Source: Spraguea lophii (taxonomy: Eukaryota; Microsporidia; Spragueidae). Taken from it: DNA of 64,000 nucleotides. The first letter of the stretch is position 1; each line of letters starts with the position of its first letter. Under the pieces are notes generated by a model. It was not told where the DNA came from. It ran no database searches and saw nothing but the letters and a program-made list of their open reading frames with translations. Both the position numbers and the translations under genes were made by a program. The DNA is taken from NCBI GenBank assembly GCA_001887945.1, contig LDOQ01000342.1:61835-125834 (forward strand), in the 5' to 3' direction. Below, piece after piece: positions 9,146-19,895 of the stretch.

Positions 9146-10522
9146 TTAATGATTTAAACAACAGATGATGGTTTTATGAAGTAATTTTTCTATAAAGGCT
9201 AATTCTTGATCTGTAAGGATTTCTCTTTCTGTTAATATTTGATATGATAATACAAATGATAACAAAGAAGATAATATTCTAGGACTAGATATTTTATGTT
9301 TATTCTTTAAATTATTAAATATTTTCATTATGGATTTAGAATTATTTTTAGATAGGTAATCTATTTCTTTTAATGTATATTTTATATTACTTTTAATTTT
9401 TTTATATTTATAATCCAATATACCACCTTTAATATAAAAATGATGATCAGCATGTATTTTTTTCTTCTTACTTTCTGAGCATATATACACGCCATTGTCT
9501 AACTTTTTCTCTTTTTTATAATATTTAAGAGGAAGCTGTATTTTTAAAATTTTAAAACAATTCTTGAACATATGATTAATATAAAATGAATCATCTGTGT
9601 ATATTAAAATACTATTTTCTTTTAAAAGAAGAATACCTGTTATAATAAGACATGTAGCAAAAGATTCTGCAACGGTATTTTCATTAACTATTATATCTTT
9701 TATTATTGAAGAAATATTATTACTATTTGATATTTTTATATCACATGATGTAGAAATGATATGTAACATAGGAATACATTTATAAAATCTTGTAACAACA
9801 CCAAATACATAAATATCTTCATTAATTATATTTAAAGGAGTATCTGAAGCACAAAATATATTATATCTTCTATCAGACAATATGTAGAAGTATATACTTT
9901 TAACCATTCTATAAGCAAATAACTCTTTCAAATTTGATTTACAGTTACAAAGAAGGTGTTCCTGTGTATATTCCAATTCATTTGTAAATTTTATATATCT
10001 ATTATTACAATATAATAAATATTTTTTTTCTGGACATTTATTATTTCTACATGTATAAATCTTACTCAGTAGATTATTTTTTATTTCAACCAATGTTAAT
10101 TTTCCTTTAAAAGATATAATAGGATAACTAAGTGAATGATATATTTTATTATCTATAAGCTCACTCTTTTGTAATGTGTAATTGTAAAAATCACATAATT
10201 TTTTTGTTAATATGGTATTGGGGAATGATGTGAAAATGGGTTTTATTTCTATTAAATCTTCATAAAATACTTTTATATTTTGAAAAGGGATTCTATTTTT
10301 TATTTTTAAGATAATTTCTTTTTTTATTAATGATAAATTGCAATCGTTTATTAATGATAATATGCTATTGGGATGGGTATTGTAAAGTTCCATAACATCT
10401 ATTATAATATCTATAATGATTTTTTTATGTATTATTTCTTCAATAAATGAATCGTTTACAGCTTTATCTATATTTTCTATATTACTTAGTATTATAGTAT
10501 CTATAAAAGAAAAATTTAACAT
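9146..10522 (-). CDS. MCM-domain-like protein, possibly MCMDC2-like, no ATPase motifs
   Basis: The 458-residue protein has no exact family signature, but its layout is that of an MCM protein. There is an N-terminal helical part, then an OB-fold-like stretch (YPIISFKGKLTLVEIKN) containing a zinc-ribbon-like pattern (C-x4-C near residue 165, C-x-C about 30 residues later). A strand block (SDTPLNIINEDIYVFGVVTRF) resembles the MCM OB region, and the C-terminal winged-helix-like segment has ISSPRILSSLLSFVLSYQILTEREILTDQE. Walker A, Walker B and arginine-finger motifs of active MCM helicases are absent. This recalls the meiotic, ATPase-degenerate MCMDC2. That identification is inference. No C-run at the start. 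It could otherwise be an orphan zinc-binding protein. Confidence 0.45.
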   Translation of the reverse strand: MLNFSFIDTIILSNIENIDKAVNDSFIEEIIHKKIIIDIIIDVMELYNTHPNSILSLINDCNLSLIKKEIILKIKNRIPFQNIKVFYEDLIEIKPIFTSFPNTILTKKLCDFYNYTLQKSELIDNKIYHSLSYPIISFKGKLTLVEIKNNLLSKIYTCRNNKCPEKKYLLYCNNRYIKFTNELEYTQEHLLCNCKSNLKELFAYRMVKSIYFYILSDRRYNIFCASDTPLNIINEDIYVFGVVTRFYKCIPMLHIISTSCDIKISNSNNISSIIKDIIVNENTVAESFATCLIITGILLLKENSILIYTDDSFYINHMFKNCFKILKIQLPLKYYKKEKKLDNGVYICSESKKKKIHADHHFYIKGGILDYKYKKIKSNIKYTLKEIDYLSKNNSKSIMKIFNNLKNKHKISSPRILSSLLSFVLSYQILTEREILTDQELAFIEKLLHKTIICCLNH

Positions 10523-11173
10523 TTGAAATATGAATCTGTTTTCTTATATAGTTTTTTGCATGAATATATAACCTAAAAAAAGAAGCTTTACTAATATTTT
10601 TATTTATGCTTTTTATGCAAACGTTATATTATATAGATTTAGTTATTTAAATATACGAGAATTTATATTAAATTGAACAAATAAAAATCTATATAATTCA
10701 AACAGTTTAAAATCAATTATGTAGCTAAAATATATTTAATTATTTTATTTGTTGATTTTAATCTTACTTATAAATAATATACCAAATACTCATAATTTAT
10801 TTTGTAAAGTGAAATTTTTATTGGAATTTATTACAATAAAACAAAATTAATTCTCTAATTTAAAAACTTTTAATTATTATTTTCAAAAGTTTATATAATA
10901 TTTAGAAGTTAATTTAAATAGAACAACTCATTTTAATGGTTTTTAACGATAAATATATTTATTACTTATAATCATATAAAGTGAATTTTAACATGTTAAA
11001 GTTTTTTAAAAGATAACAGTTCAAGATCGTTTAAAAAAGCTTTTTAAAACATATATTTTACAAAAATTATAACTTAAAAATAATAATAAATTGTATTAAC
11101 ATGCATAAATTTTTAAAAATTTCTATATATGGAACTTTGTTTGTTTAATAAAATATAAATATTCAATGAGAAT
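10523..11173. other. Intergenic region
   Basis: About 650 bp, AT-rich, with stops in all frames and no repeat or RNA signal that I can recognise. It separates the MCM-like gene and the RPC6 gene, both on the minus strand. Confidence 0.5.
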
Positions 11174-11845
11174 CTATAACCCATTCAAAATTCTATAACC
11201 TATTTTCCCGTTAATATCCAATTGTTGTATAACTTCATCATAACACATTACATTCATTAGTTGCTGTAAATCCTCAATCTTAATATTCGTTGTAATGATA
11301 CCACTATCTATAATAAAAGTATATATTTCATCAATGGTTAGATGATCATCATACTTCTCTACCTTCCTTTTCCCAATATACTTATATATTATTTCTATTA
11401 TCTGATCTACAAATTCTTTATCTACATTTCCACTATTAAACCATATACCACCAGATACATCAACATTATGTTCTGTACCATACAACATATACATTTTTGT
11501 ATTATTCTTAAAATTCTGTACTATTTGTATCACAAAATCATTTTTCATCTTTTTTAATAATTTAGTGAGTAGAGTCTGAGGAATCTTAGTTTTTAATTTT
11601 AATTCTCTAAGTGTTAATGCACCATGAGTAGATAATTCTTTAACAATATCTTCTTCATGGTTACTGTTATTATATCGTTTATATTTAATTTCATTTCCAT
11701 GTTCTACAGCTATCTTTTTTCTTTCTATTAATTGTTTTAATTTATTAAGAATACTTTTCTTAGATAAAGATGGAAATTTATGAACAATTTCTTTCTCAGT
11801 AACACCTTCCTCAGAGTTTTCAATAAATTCTAAAAATTCTTTCAT
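11174..11845 (-). CDS. RPC34: RNA polymerase III subunit RPC6 (RPC34/RPC39)
   Basis: This is a subunit of the Pol III-specific heterotrimer that helps open promoters of tRNA and 5S genes. The open frame extends upstream, but only from a TTG codon. The first ATG at 11845, preceded by ATCCTC, gives 223 residues and begins directly with the first winged helix (KEFLEFIENSEEGVTEKEI). A second winged helix follows (DIVKELSTHGALTLRELKLKT), then the family block YMLYGTEHNVDVSGGIWFNS and the C-terminal part with the LTIDEIYTFIIDSGI and MNVMCYDEVIQQL helices. It is shorter than the roughly 317 residues in yeast and lacks the extended C-terminus. Confidence 0.85.
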   Translation of the reverse strand: MKEFLEFIENSEEGVTEKEIVHKFPSLSKKSILNKLKQLIERKKIAVEHGNEIKYKRYNNSNHEEDIVKELSTHGALTLRELKLKTKIPQTLLTKLLKKMKNDFVIQIVQNFKNNTKMYMLYGTEHNVDVSGGIWFNSGNVDKEFVDQIIEIIYKYIGKRKVEKYDDHLTIDEIYTFIIDSGIITTNIKIEDLQQLMNVMCYDEVIQQLDINGKIGYRILNGL

Positions 11846-12104
11846 GAGGATAAAAAATAAAATGACAATTAAAACCCTCAAATATAATGGTTATAAGTTA
11901 TTATTAATTATAACCAGTTAATTTAAATATTTAACTTAAATAGATGTTCTCAAAAAATTTTTGTATTAATCAAGAATGTAAAATAGAAGATAAAGATTAT
12001 ATGTTTTAAAAAATTTACTATCGATAAAGCCTCTTTTAACTATAAAAAATATTAAAATAAGATAATTTTACAATATTAAACAATTACACACATAAAACAT
12101 TAAT

Positions 12105-12410
12105 TTATTTTAATTTTAAACATATCAAAAAATAATTTTCATTTTTCTCATTTATTTCCATTATTTTATAAAATCCATCAGATATAAATTTCTTGTCGTT
12201 TATTGTAAATAACACTTCTCCTTTCTTCACCTTCTTTTTATTTGTAATATTTCTTATCTCTTTATTTAAAGGATTTGTAAATATAAAAATATTATTAGGA
12301 CAATTAAGTATTTTTATATCTTCTTTAATATTTATATTAAATATTCTATCTTTTTTTCCGATATTTTCAATTGTTAGTAATCTATTAATATTTTCATTGT
12401 CTAAATCCAT
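12105..12410 (-). CDS. Small conserved-looking orphan protein (101 aa)
   Basis: I do not recognise the family. The start is supported by AAACCCTCT directly upstream of ATG, the strong start signal of this genome. The protein is soluble, Lys/Asn/Ile-rich and predicted to be beta-rich (RIFNINIKEDIKIL, NIFIFTN, EVLFTIN, YFLICLKLK). It has no membrane segment or signal peptide, and the pattern would suit a small OB or Sm-like fold, but that is a guess. It lies between RPC6 and eIF5, all on the minus strand. Confidence 0.65.
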   Translation of the reverse strand: MDLDNENINRLLTIENIGKKDRIFNINIKEDIKILNCPNNIFIFTNPLNKEIRNITNKKKVKKGEVLFTINDKKFISDGFYKIMEINEKNENYFLICLKLK

Positions 12411-12461
12411 AGAGGGTTTAACGTGTAAATAATTATTATTTTAAAATATAAATATTTTCTT

Positions 12462-12580
12462 TAAAATGAAAATTTTATTTATTGAAGTTTCCTGACCTGT
12501 TATTGTTAATGGCCTTTAGTTCCCGAAATATATTTAAGTTTGTACTAACTAATTTCGTTACATACATATATTAATCAACA
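12462..12580 (-). mobile_element. Degenerate 3' fragment of SINE, copy I
   Basis: Read on the minus strand, this piece matches the last 120 bases or so of the SINE. On the plus strand the blocks gaagtttcctgacctgtta, aagtttgtactaactaatttcgttac and atacatatattaatc correspond to the element's 3' end in inverted orientation. The tRNA-like head is missing. It lies in the 340-bp gap between the 101-aa orphan and eIF5; the rest of the gap is plain AT-rich sequence. Confidence 0.65.
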
Positions 12581-12750
12581 ACATTTTAATACCGTATGCT
12601 TATATGTATTTAAAAGATTCATTCTGTTATATTTTCCATTCGATCAAATCGCAAAACAAAAAATAATAATTATATAAAATTTATTAACGAATATAAATTT
12701 AAATAAAAAACATTTCTTTCTTAAATCATACCAACTATAATAAATTATTT

Positions 12751-13191
12751 TTATTGTTCATAAATACTTTTCTTTTGTGTAACCCCCTTTTTTACAACAT
12801 GTATCAAAAATTTATTTTCTCCAAATTTTGATTTACACCCACAAGCTAAACATTCAAATCTCAAGGAATTATTTTTTATTTTATATTTTCCTTCTGGATT
12901 TCTACATTGTGGACACAAAATATAATTTTCTATAAAATTATACAATATTTTTTGTAGATGATTACTATCAAATTTTCCATTAAGAATTATTCTGTTATTT
13001 TTATCTATCTTGCCAGCACATCCTAATTCCATTGTAATGTATTTGTGGATTAATTCTACGTCAAAATTTAAACTAGAGGATATTTCATATAGATTTAATA
13101 GAACAGTATTGTTCTTTTCATGTGCAAGTGTAATCGATGGCATTTTATAACGGTAAAAAGAATCAGTGATAGTAGGATCTATATTTAACAT
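12751..13191 (-). CDS. TIF5: Translation initiation factor eIF5 (GAP domain and zinc ribbon only)
   Basis: eIF5 is the GTPase-activating protein for eIF2 in the 43S/48S complex. The 146-residue protein starts with the eIF5 hallmark DSFYRYKMP, whose arginine (R14) corresponds to the arginine finger needed for GTP hydrolysis. It continues through the eIF2B/eIF5 domain (NRIILNGKFDSNHLQKIL, a close match to the NG-x-H-x3-L pattern) to a C4 zinc ribbon (Cys 93, 96, 114, 117). The FYRYKMP start separates it from eIF2-beta, which shares the rest of the domain. The C-terminal W2/HEAT domain of other eIF5 proteins (about 400 residues in total) is absent. The start follows ACACCCTA. Confidence 0.88.
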   Translation of the reverse strand: MLNIDPTITDSFYRYKMPSITLAHEKNNTVLLNLYEISSSLNFDVELIHKYITMELGCAGKIDKNNRIILNGKFDSNHLQKILYNFIENYILCPQCRNPEGKYKIKNNSLRFECLACGCKSKFGENKFLIHVVKKGVTQKKSIYEQ

Positions 13192-13404
13192 TAGGGTGTT
13201 TAAAGAAAATAAAATTTATGAATTGAATTTTTACAAAGAATATCAAAATAATAATTTTATATACTTTTTTTTGTAATATAAATATCTTTAAAATAATATA
13301 CGGGGAAGATGATTTTTTTTTCTCTGATGAAGAATAATATAAATGTTTTTATGAAAATAAAAGAACATAATTTATTTTTAAATATTTTTAACTTTAACTG
13401 TTTT

Positions 13405-16400
13405 TTATTTTATTTCATTGAAAATAATTTCTTCTATTTTTTCTACGCATACTTCTTTTACATACATATCCATAGATAAATAATATCCGTTTACATCTCT
13501 AAAATATACTTCTAAGGATTCATAATTAAATATAATTTCTTTATCTTCTTCTATATATTTTTTAAATGATGTATATAATAGTGGTATTCTTTTCTTTGGA
13601 ATTATTATATCTTCTTGTACTACAACATTGTTATATACTAATCTTTGGATTTTTTTAAAAAAGCTTTTTTCACATATGAAATATTTAAATCTTGATCTAG
13701 GTGATTGTGGGCATTTCAAATGTTCGTTGGTATTTATAAGTAGTGTTTGTGATTCCTTTTTTTCACTGGTAAGAGTTTTACTTGTTTCTTGTGATTTTTT
13801 AGTTTCTTCGGTTTGATTGATTACTGGAATATGTTGTTTTATATTTTCATAAGAAGAATCGTTAATTGAAGATCCACTTTCATTAAGGAAAGACATATCG
13901 TCTGTAGGCTTGATTGAAAGATCTTCTATTTTAGATTCTACATCTTCTGTTTTTGGTTTTTCTATGACTGGAGTTTCATCTTCTTTCTCATTTTCAGGAC
14001 ATTCATTATTTTCTAATTCTTCATATTCTCCATTTGAACTACTTTCTTCTACTTCTTTATCTTTTGTAATAACTATCTCTTTTTCATCCTCTATAATCAC
14101 TTCTTTTTTCATCCATTTAACAATATATTTGTCTCGTTCCGTAACAAAAGGATCTAAAAGTAGAAATTTAAGTTCTGCTATTTCTTCTGAATCATATGTA
14201 AGTACAGTATCCATAGAAAATAAAATATATGTAAAGTATATGAAGTCTTTACCTGATAAATTTTTGGAACAAAATGATTCTAAAGAACTTATTAACTGGG
14301 AAAAATAGATAGGGAGTAAACTAGTAAGTTTTGAATGATCTATTCTTATAAAAATAGTCGATATTAGTAAATAAACATATTTTAAAAGATAAAAGCTGTT
14401 AACATTTTCAATGGTATCAGGTACATTAATCTCATCACTTATCAATCTTATAAATTTGGGAATGCAGTAAGTATACTTATTCTTTTTTCCGCTTAAGAGT
14501 ACACATATCATTCTTTTAATATTTTCTATTTTGCATGTCTGAAAAGCTTCTTTACTCATAAAAAATTTACTTTCCATTTTTAAAAATAATTCATTCATAA
14601 ATTCAGGTGTAATATTGTTTGTCATTATTTTTTGTTTCTCTTTTAATATAATGTAATCTTTAAAATAATCATCATTTAAAAAATATTCAAAATATTCTTT
14701 TTTGAAATTTCTTAGCTCTTCAAGGTTGACTAATATTTCTATCACTATTCTCTTTAAATAATATAAATTATTATCTTTAGGATCATCATATAAATCTAAA
14801 AGCATATCTCTTAAAATTTCTCTTTGCGTCTTAGGTTCATAAGCTAACGAACTTCTTAATGATGTATATGAATTGACGGTATTAATAAAAATAACACTAT
14901 TGTTTTTTGAAATAGACTCTTCATTATCATTTTGTGGCAATCTAATATTCTCATCTATTATATCATCTAAAACACTTCGTTCTTTACTATAAAAATATTT
15001 GTATTTTGATACTCTTCGCTTTTTTTTCTCGTTGGCTAATTTCAATCTTAATATATTCAAACTCAATATTATTAGAAGATTTATACTTTTGTTAGAAAGT
15101 AATTCACTGTAATTTTTAGATAAAAGATATATTTCATTCATTATGAGAACCACTAATTCCTTTTCTGTAATCTTTCCCTGATTAAATAATTTAGTAAGAA
15201 ATAAAAGTGTATTTTCTATCAATTTAATACAAAATAATTGTTCTATCTCAACTGGATTATTCTCTGATATTGTATTTTTCTTATTATCGATTAAAAAATC
15301 ATTCTCGTTTAAGAGAGAAATTTTATTATCTATGAAAGATTTTAATGCAATATCATCTGTAATTTCTTGTGTTTTTAATCTATTAATCTTTTTTAAAATC
15401 CAAAAATAGAGATTGATTGATTCATGTTTACCTCTATTAAATATATTTTTTAAATTATCCATATTATCATTTATTGTGTGTATATTATCTTCCTTACTTA
15501 ATGTATCGTCTATTTTTATTAATAATTTACTAATAGTACTGTTTGAAAAGATATTAATATTATTTATTATGATAGAAAACATATCTTTTGCTTGTGTAGG
15601 TGGTAAAAACTGATAAATAATATTGCTGTTAACTATAAATACCAGGCTCGAAATAAACAGAATTTTGTTGTTGTGATATAACCTATCCATTATATTTTCT
15701 ACAATCCTAAGAGTATTTCCCGTTATAATATAATTGGTGTTTATCTCGGATATTTCAAAAATATAAGATATAATCCCAATAGAAACTGAATAAAATTTTT
15801 CACTTGGTATTTTTTTAGATATCACCTCTCCTATTATTCTCAAAACCATGAATAATCCATTTTCATCTACCATAAAATGTGATCCGGTGTCAATAGATTT
15901 TGTCAATTCAAGAATATTATTGGAAAATTCATTAATAGCACAATATAACATTTCTTCTCTTATTTTCATATCTTTTATTGCAAATATAAATTCTGTGTTA
16001 TATTTCAACATATTTTTCATATTTAACAATATCTTATCTTTATAATGACTTTGATTTTTTATTATAAATTCAAACACCTCAATAGATCTTATAAACAATA
16101 ATGGGTAATTCATTATATTATCTAAATATTCTTCTATGTAGTTGGTATCACTGATCGTTGTTACAAATTCATTTTCTATCAGATATATAATAATTTTTCT
16201 GCTCATATTTCTAATATAGTAGTTTAGATTGTTTTCCGTATCTCCATACAAATATTTTGTTTGTTTGGTTTCGGTGAAAATATTATACGAATCGTCCCCT
16301 TCATTTGTTGATGCATGTTCATCCTTTGAAATATTTATTTGCATTAACAATGTTAATAATTTTCTATCTTCTGCAACTGTTCTCAAAAATATATTAAATC

Positions 16401-18894
16401 TCCCTGAATATTTTAAAAGATTATCAAATGTGTCTAACGCAGATATTATCATAGAAATATCTAAAATAAAAAATTGTTTGTTTGTTTCATTTCTTTCTTT
16501 ATGCACTTTATGCTTTGTATCATTTTCATCTATATAAAGGTCGCTATTTTCTTTTTCTACGTTATTTTGTTCGGGAATAGTTTTTGATACAATACCATGA
16601 GATAATCTTTCTATCAAAGTATTATATAACTCCCTGTATTCTACTATCCCAGAAATCAAACATAAGAAACCCATATTTCTATTTCTCTTGTAATTACTAT
16701 TGAGAACAAAAAACAATCTATAAAAAATACCAATGTTAAAGTTATTACATAAATAGAGCAGAAAATTACAAACTGCCTCAATCTCATCTATTTTATCGTG
16801 TACGCCATTTTTTGCTACCATTGCGGTACTTTCACTGTTAAATTGGCTTTCAAGACATTCAAAAAACTGAGTACTATCTTGATAATTAGATTCGCTAGCA
16901 ATTCTTTTGTATTTGAACAATGATTCCAGAATATAATTTTCAAATTCATTATAAAAAATCAATGAATATTCATAAAATACCTGATAATTTTTAACTTGTA
17001 AATTCCTATATAACAAAACAAAAATTTCTTTAACATATCTTGATTCTAATTTTTGTTGAGTATTAAATTTTTTATAGATGCAAAGAGAAGACTGTATATT
17101 CTCTATATTTTCAATGCTATACTTATGCACACCAATCATTTCTGTTTTATTCAAATTAATATTACATTTCTGAATAAGAAAAGATGCTAATAAAAAATCC
17201 TCTTTAAGTATGGTAAATATTAATCTTTTTAGAACGCTGTTATAATTATTTGTAAGAAATTTTATATTATCCATTTTTTCAGATAAATAATATTCTTCAA
17301 GTACAGATATATAATCCTCAATAGATTCATCCATATTTTTACCATCATTTTGATCTTCTATAAAAATTATATGTTTAATGCATTCTATGATAAACAATCT
17401 CAATTGATGTTTATCAAAAAGTTGATAATTATTTAGAATGTATAATAATAATAATTGTAGATCCACATGATTAGAATTTGTTTCAAATACTTGTATATTT
17501 TTGAATGTCCATATCAAAACTTTTAAATACTCGTTTACGCTTACTGCTATTACTTCAATCTTTGGTTTGTTTTTACTTTGATTTACTTCATACGAAAAAC
17601 TTTCATTTATGTTAACGTGTGATGGTGGAAATGGAATACTCATACTAACACTTTCATTATCAGTACTCTCATTAGTGTCTATTTCTATTCTCTTTATAAT
17701 TTTAGATGTATATATGAAAATTATCCTCCATAAATATGGTATGGTAATTGTATCTATGAATAGATTAATACTAGGTATTGTTTCTAAAACAGAACATTTA
17801 GTATTATCTTTATATTTCGTTTGTGTTATAGTAGAATTTATATCTAATTGTTTAGGATATTCTTTGCAAAGGATAAATATACTGTTGAAAAGAGTTACAT
17901 CTAAAATTTCTTCTATCTCTTCTATCTCCATTAATGCACAAAGGACTTGGAAAAAGTTTTTATATTCTTTAGATTTTAGAAAGGTTTTTAAACTATCATT
18001 AATAATAGTATTGATATCAATGTCTACCATAACACCATTAGATACGGCTTTATTTGCTTTATAATAAGCATATACTCTTTTATTTAGAGCCAAATCTTTT
18101 TTAAGAAATAATTCTAAGATAGATTTGTTAAGATCAACTATACCATTATGAGAATACCAAGGTATTGTTAATGGGAAAATACTGATTATAATATCCATTG
18201 TACCTCTAACAACTATAACTTCATTATCACGCAATCCTTCTATTAATGCAGACACTATCAATCTTTCATTAACTCGACCTTCTGTTGTAAGTTTTTGTTT
18301 TAGAAGATAATTGATAATGGGCGTACGTAAGGATTCATAATATAAAAAACATGTAAACACAGAAGTATAGAATGTATGTTGAGATATTGATGATTGTAAT
18401 TTTTTTATTATCTTAAGAGATCTAGGATAAAATTCAGATGTTTCTTCTTCCATACCGGGTAATAATCCTACAAGAATATTTCTAGAATAATGTTCTAATT
18501 TATGTACATCTTTATTTACTATATATTTCTCTATTAATTCTAAGTACGTTGGTTTAACTATAAGTTTAGAGTGAATAGAAAATGAAAAGAATCCTAAGGT
18601 TAGAATATTAAAATTATTGAGCATCTCTTCTTCTGATATGATAGAAAATATTTTCTTATATACCATTAAAGCTTTATTATGTACTCCTGATGGCAATAAA
18701 GGATTTAAAGACTGATTTAATCTTTTATATAATATTTTCTTATAAGGAATGAAATTATAATTATATTTACTAAGAGTATCATAAACATCATTAAGTAGAG
18801 AAATGAAATCCGACCATTCTTTAGCTGTTTTAAACGCATTAAGTTTCTTTTTCATCTCTGTAACATATTTTTCTCTTTGTTTGCTTGCTATCAT
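13405..18894 (-). CDS. DOP1: DOP1/Dopey-family protein (1829 aa)
   Basis: This is a giant peripheral membrane protein that in yeast works with Mon2 in endosome-to-Golgi traffic and cell polarity. The first 300 residues match the Dopey N-terminal domain: KTAKEWSDFISLLNDVYD, FIPYKKILYKRLNQSLNPLLPSGVHNKAL, then LVGLLPGMEEE and the conserved GTMDIIISIFPL block. The remainder is a long helical, HEAT-like array with an acidic, low-complexity stretch at about 1590-1690 and a short conserved-looking C-terminal cap. It is slightly longer than yeast DOP1 (about 1700 residues), which is striking in a genome that otherwise shortens proteins. The start follows ATCCCTATA. It is the longest gene in the window, with no interruptions. 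Confidence 0.9.
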   Translation of the reverse strand: MIASKQREKYVTEMKKKLNAFKTAKEWSDFISLLNDVYDTLSKYNYNFIPYKKILYKRLNQSLNPLLPSGVHNKALMVYKKIFSIISEEEMLNNFNILTLGFFSFSIHSKLIVKPTYLELIEKYIVNKDVHKLEHYSRNILVGLLPGMEEETSEFYPRSLKIIKKLQSSISQHTFYTSVFTCFLYYESLRTPIINYLLKQKLTTEGRVNERLIVSALIEGLRDNEVIVVRGTMDIIISIFPLTIPWYSHNGIVDLNKSILELFLKKDLALNKRVYAYYKANKAVSNGVMVDIDINTIINDSLKTFLKSKEYKNFFQVLCALMEIEEIEEILDVTLFNSIFILCKEYPKQLDINSTITQTKYKDNTKCSVLETIPSINLFIDTITIPYLWRIIFIYTSKIIKRIEIDTNESTDNESVSMSIPFPPSHVNINESFSYEVNQSKNKPKIEVIAVSVNEYLKVLIWTFKNIQVFETNSNHVDLQLLLLYILNNYQLFDKHQLRLFIIECIKHIIFIEDQNDGKNMDESIEDYISVLEEYYLSEKMDNIKFLTNNYNSVLKRLIFTILKEDFLLASFLIQKCNINLNKTEMIGVHKYSIENIENIQSSLCIYKKFNTQQKLESRYVKEIFVLLYRNLQVKNYQVFYEYSLIFYNEFENYILESLFKYKRIASESNYQDSTQFFECLESQFNSESTAMVAKNGVHDKIDEIEAVCNFLLYLCNNFNIGIFYRLFFVLNSNYKRNRNMGFLCLISGIVEYRELYNTLIERLSHGIVSKTIPEQNNVEKENSDLYIDENDTKHKVHKERNETNKQFFILDISMIISALDTFDNLLKYSGRFNIFLRTVAEDRKLLTLLMQINISKDEHASTNEGDDSYNIFTETKQTKYLYGDTENNLNYYIRNMSRKIIIYLIENEFVTTISDTNYIEEYLDNIMNYPLLFIRSIEVFEFIIKNQSHYKDKILLNMKNMLKYNTEFIFAIKDMKIREEMLYCAINEFSNNILELTKSIDTGSHFMVDENGLFMVLRIIGEVISKKIPSEKFYSVSIGIISYIFEISEINTNYIITGNTLRIVENIMDRLYHNNKILFISSLVFIVNSNIIYQFLPPTQAKDMFSIIINNINIFSNSTISKLLIKIDDTLSKEDNIHTINDNMDNLKNIFNRGKHESINLYFWILKKINRLKTQEITDDIALKSFIDNKISLLNENDFLIDNKKNTISENNPVEIEQLFCIKLIENTLLFLTKLFNQGKITEKELVVLIMNEIYLLSKNYSELLSNKSINLLIILSLNILRLKLANEKKKRRVSKYKYFYSKERSVLDDIIDENIRLPQNDNEESISKNNSVIFINTVNSYTSLRSSLAYEPKTQREILRDMLLDLYDDPKDNNLYYLKRIVIEILVNLEELRNFKKEYFEYFLNDDYFKDYIILKEKQKIMTNNITPEFMNELFLKMESKFFMSKEAFQTCKIENIKRMICVLLSGKKNKYTYCIPKFIRLISDEINVPDTIENVNSFYLLKYVYLLISTIFIRIDHSKLTSLLPIYFSQLISSLESFCSKNLSGKDFIYFTYILFSMDTVLTYDSEEIAELKFLLLDPFVTERDKYIVKWMKKEVIIEDEKEIVITKDKEVEESSSNGEYEELENNECPENEKEDETPVIEKPKTEDVESKIEDLSIKPTDDMSFLNESGSSINDSSYENIKQHIPVINQTEETKKSQETSKTLTSEKKESQTLLINTNEHLKCPQSPRSRFKYFICEKSFFKKIQRLVYNNVVVQEDIIIPKKRIPLLYTSFKKYIEEDKEIIFNYESLEVYFRDVNGYYLSMDMYVKEVCVEKIEEIIFNEIK

Positions 18895-19895
18895 TATAGG
18901 GATAAGAACTACAATATTTTTTATAATTAAAAAAGGAGAAAATAAATAATAACTATGACTAAGAAATATAAAGTATCCAATAGAATAAGAATAGAAATAT
19001 ATAATATTTTTACGCTATAAAAATCAATGATTATCAAATAAAAAGAGATTGGTTAAAAAAATAAAACCAATTATATTTAAGATTTAAATAAATATAAAAA
19101 AAATATATTAAAAATTATAATACAATTTAATAATACATATAAAATATTAAGGTATTTTAATTTAAAAATTATTATATGAATTACAAACATTAGATCTTTT
19201 AATATTATATACTAGATTATATAATTATATATAATATAGATTGTGATTGATAACTAAATTGTTCTGTAATGTCTTCTTATTACTCATTTACAATAATTTC
19301 AAACATATATGAAAAAGATATTTACGATAATGAGAAAAGAAAGTTATGTTAAAATAAATGGATATTATATGGTATAGCTTAGTTATTGTTTTGTATAATA
19401 AGCTTATTATTGATTGAAACAATAATAATTAGTATGGTTGTTATTCTTATATTGATTTATAACTTAGGTATTATTGACTCAAAAAAAATAGAATCATATT
19501 AAAGTTTAAAGTTGATAAAAGATAATAATGTAAAATTGATAAAAGACAATAATAGGTATATAAGTAAGTTTCTTATGTTTTATAGCATATTTTACAATAA
19601 GATATTTTTTAAATTAATATCACCAGTATGATTCTTTATAAATAAGTATTTTAGTAAAGGTATTTATATTATTATTTAATAAAGATTAAAAATAATTTAA
19701 TTTATAATTTTTATTTATAAAAATACGGTTGTATACGAAACATTATAGAATATTAAGATTATTTTTAATCTAAGTAATAGAGATTAAGAATAAATTAATT
19801 AAAGAAATAACTAACTACAACAAATACAATTACATATTATAAATATTATATTTTCATAAACAACTGTTTATTTTCCTTATTCCTTTTTAAATTTA
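18895..19895. other. Intergenic region
   Basis: About 1 kb upstream of DOP1 and downstream of the V-ATPase gene. It contains only AT-rich sequence and a short imperfect inverted repeat around 19376-19420 (agcttagttattg and its near complement). I see no gene, RNA or element. Confidence 0.5.
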
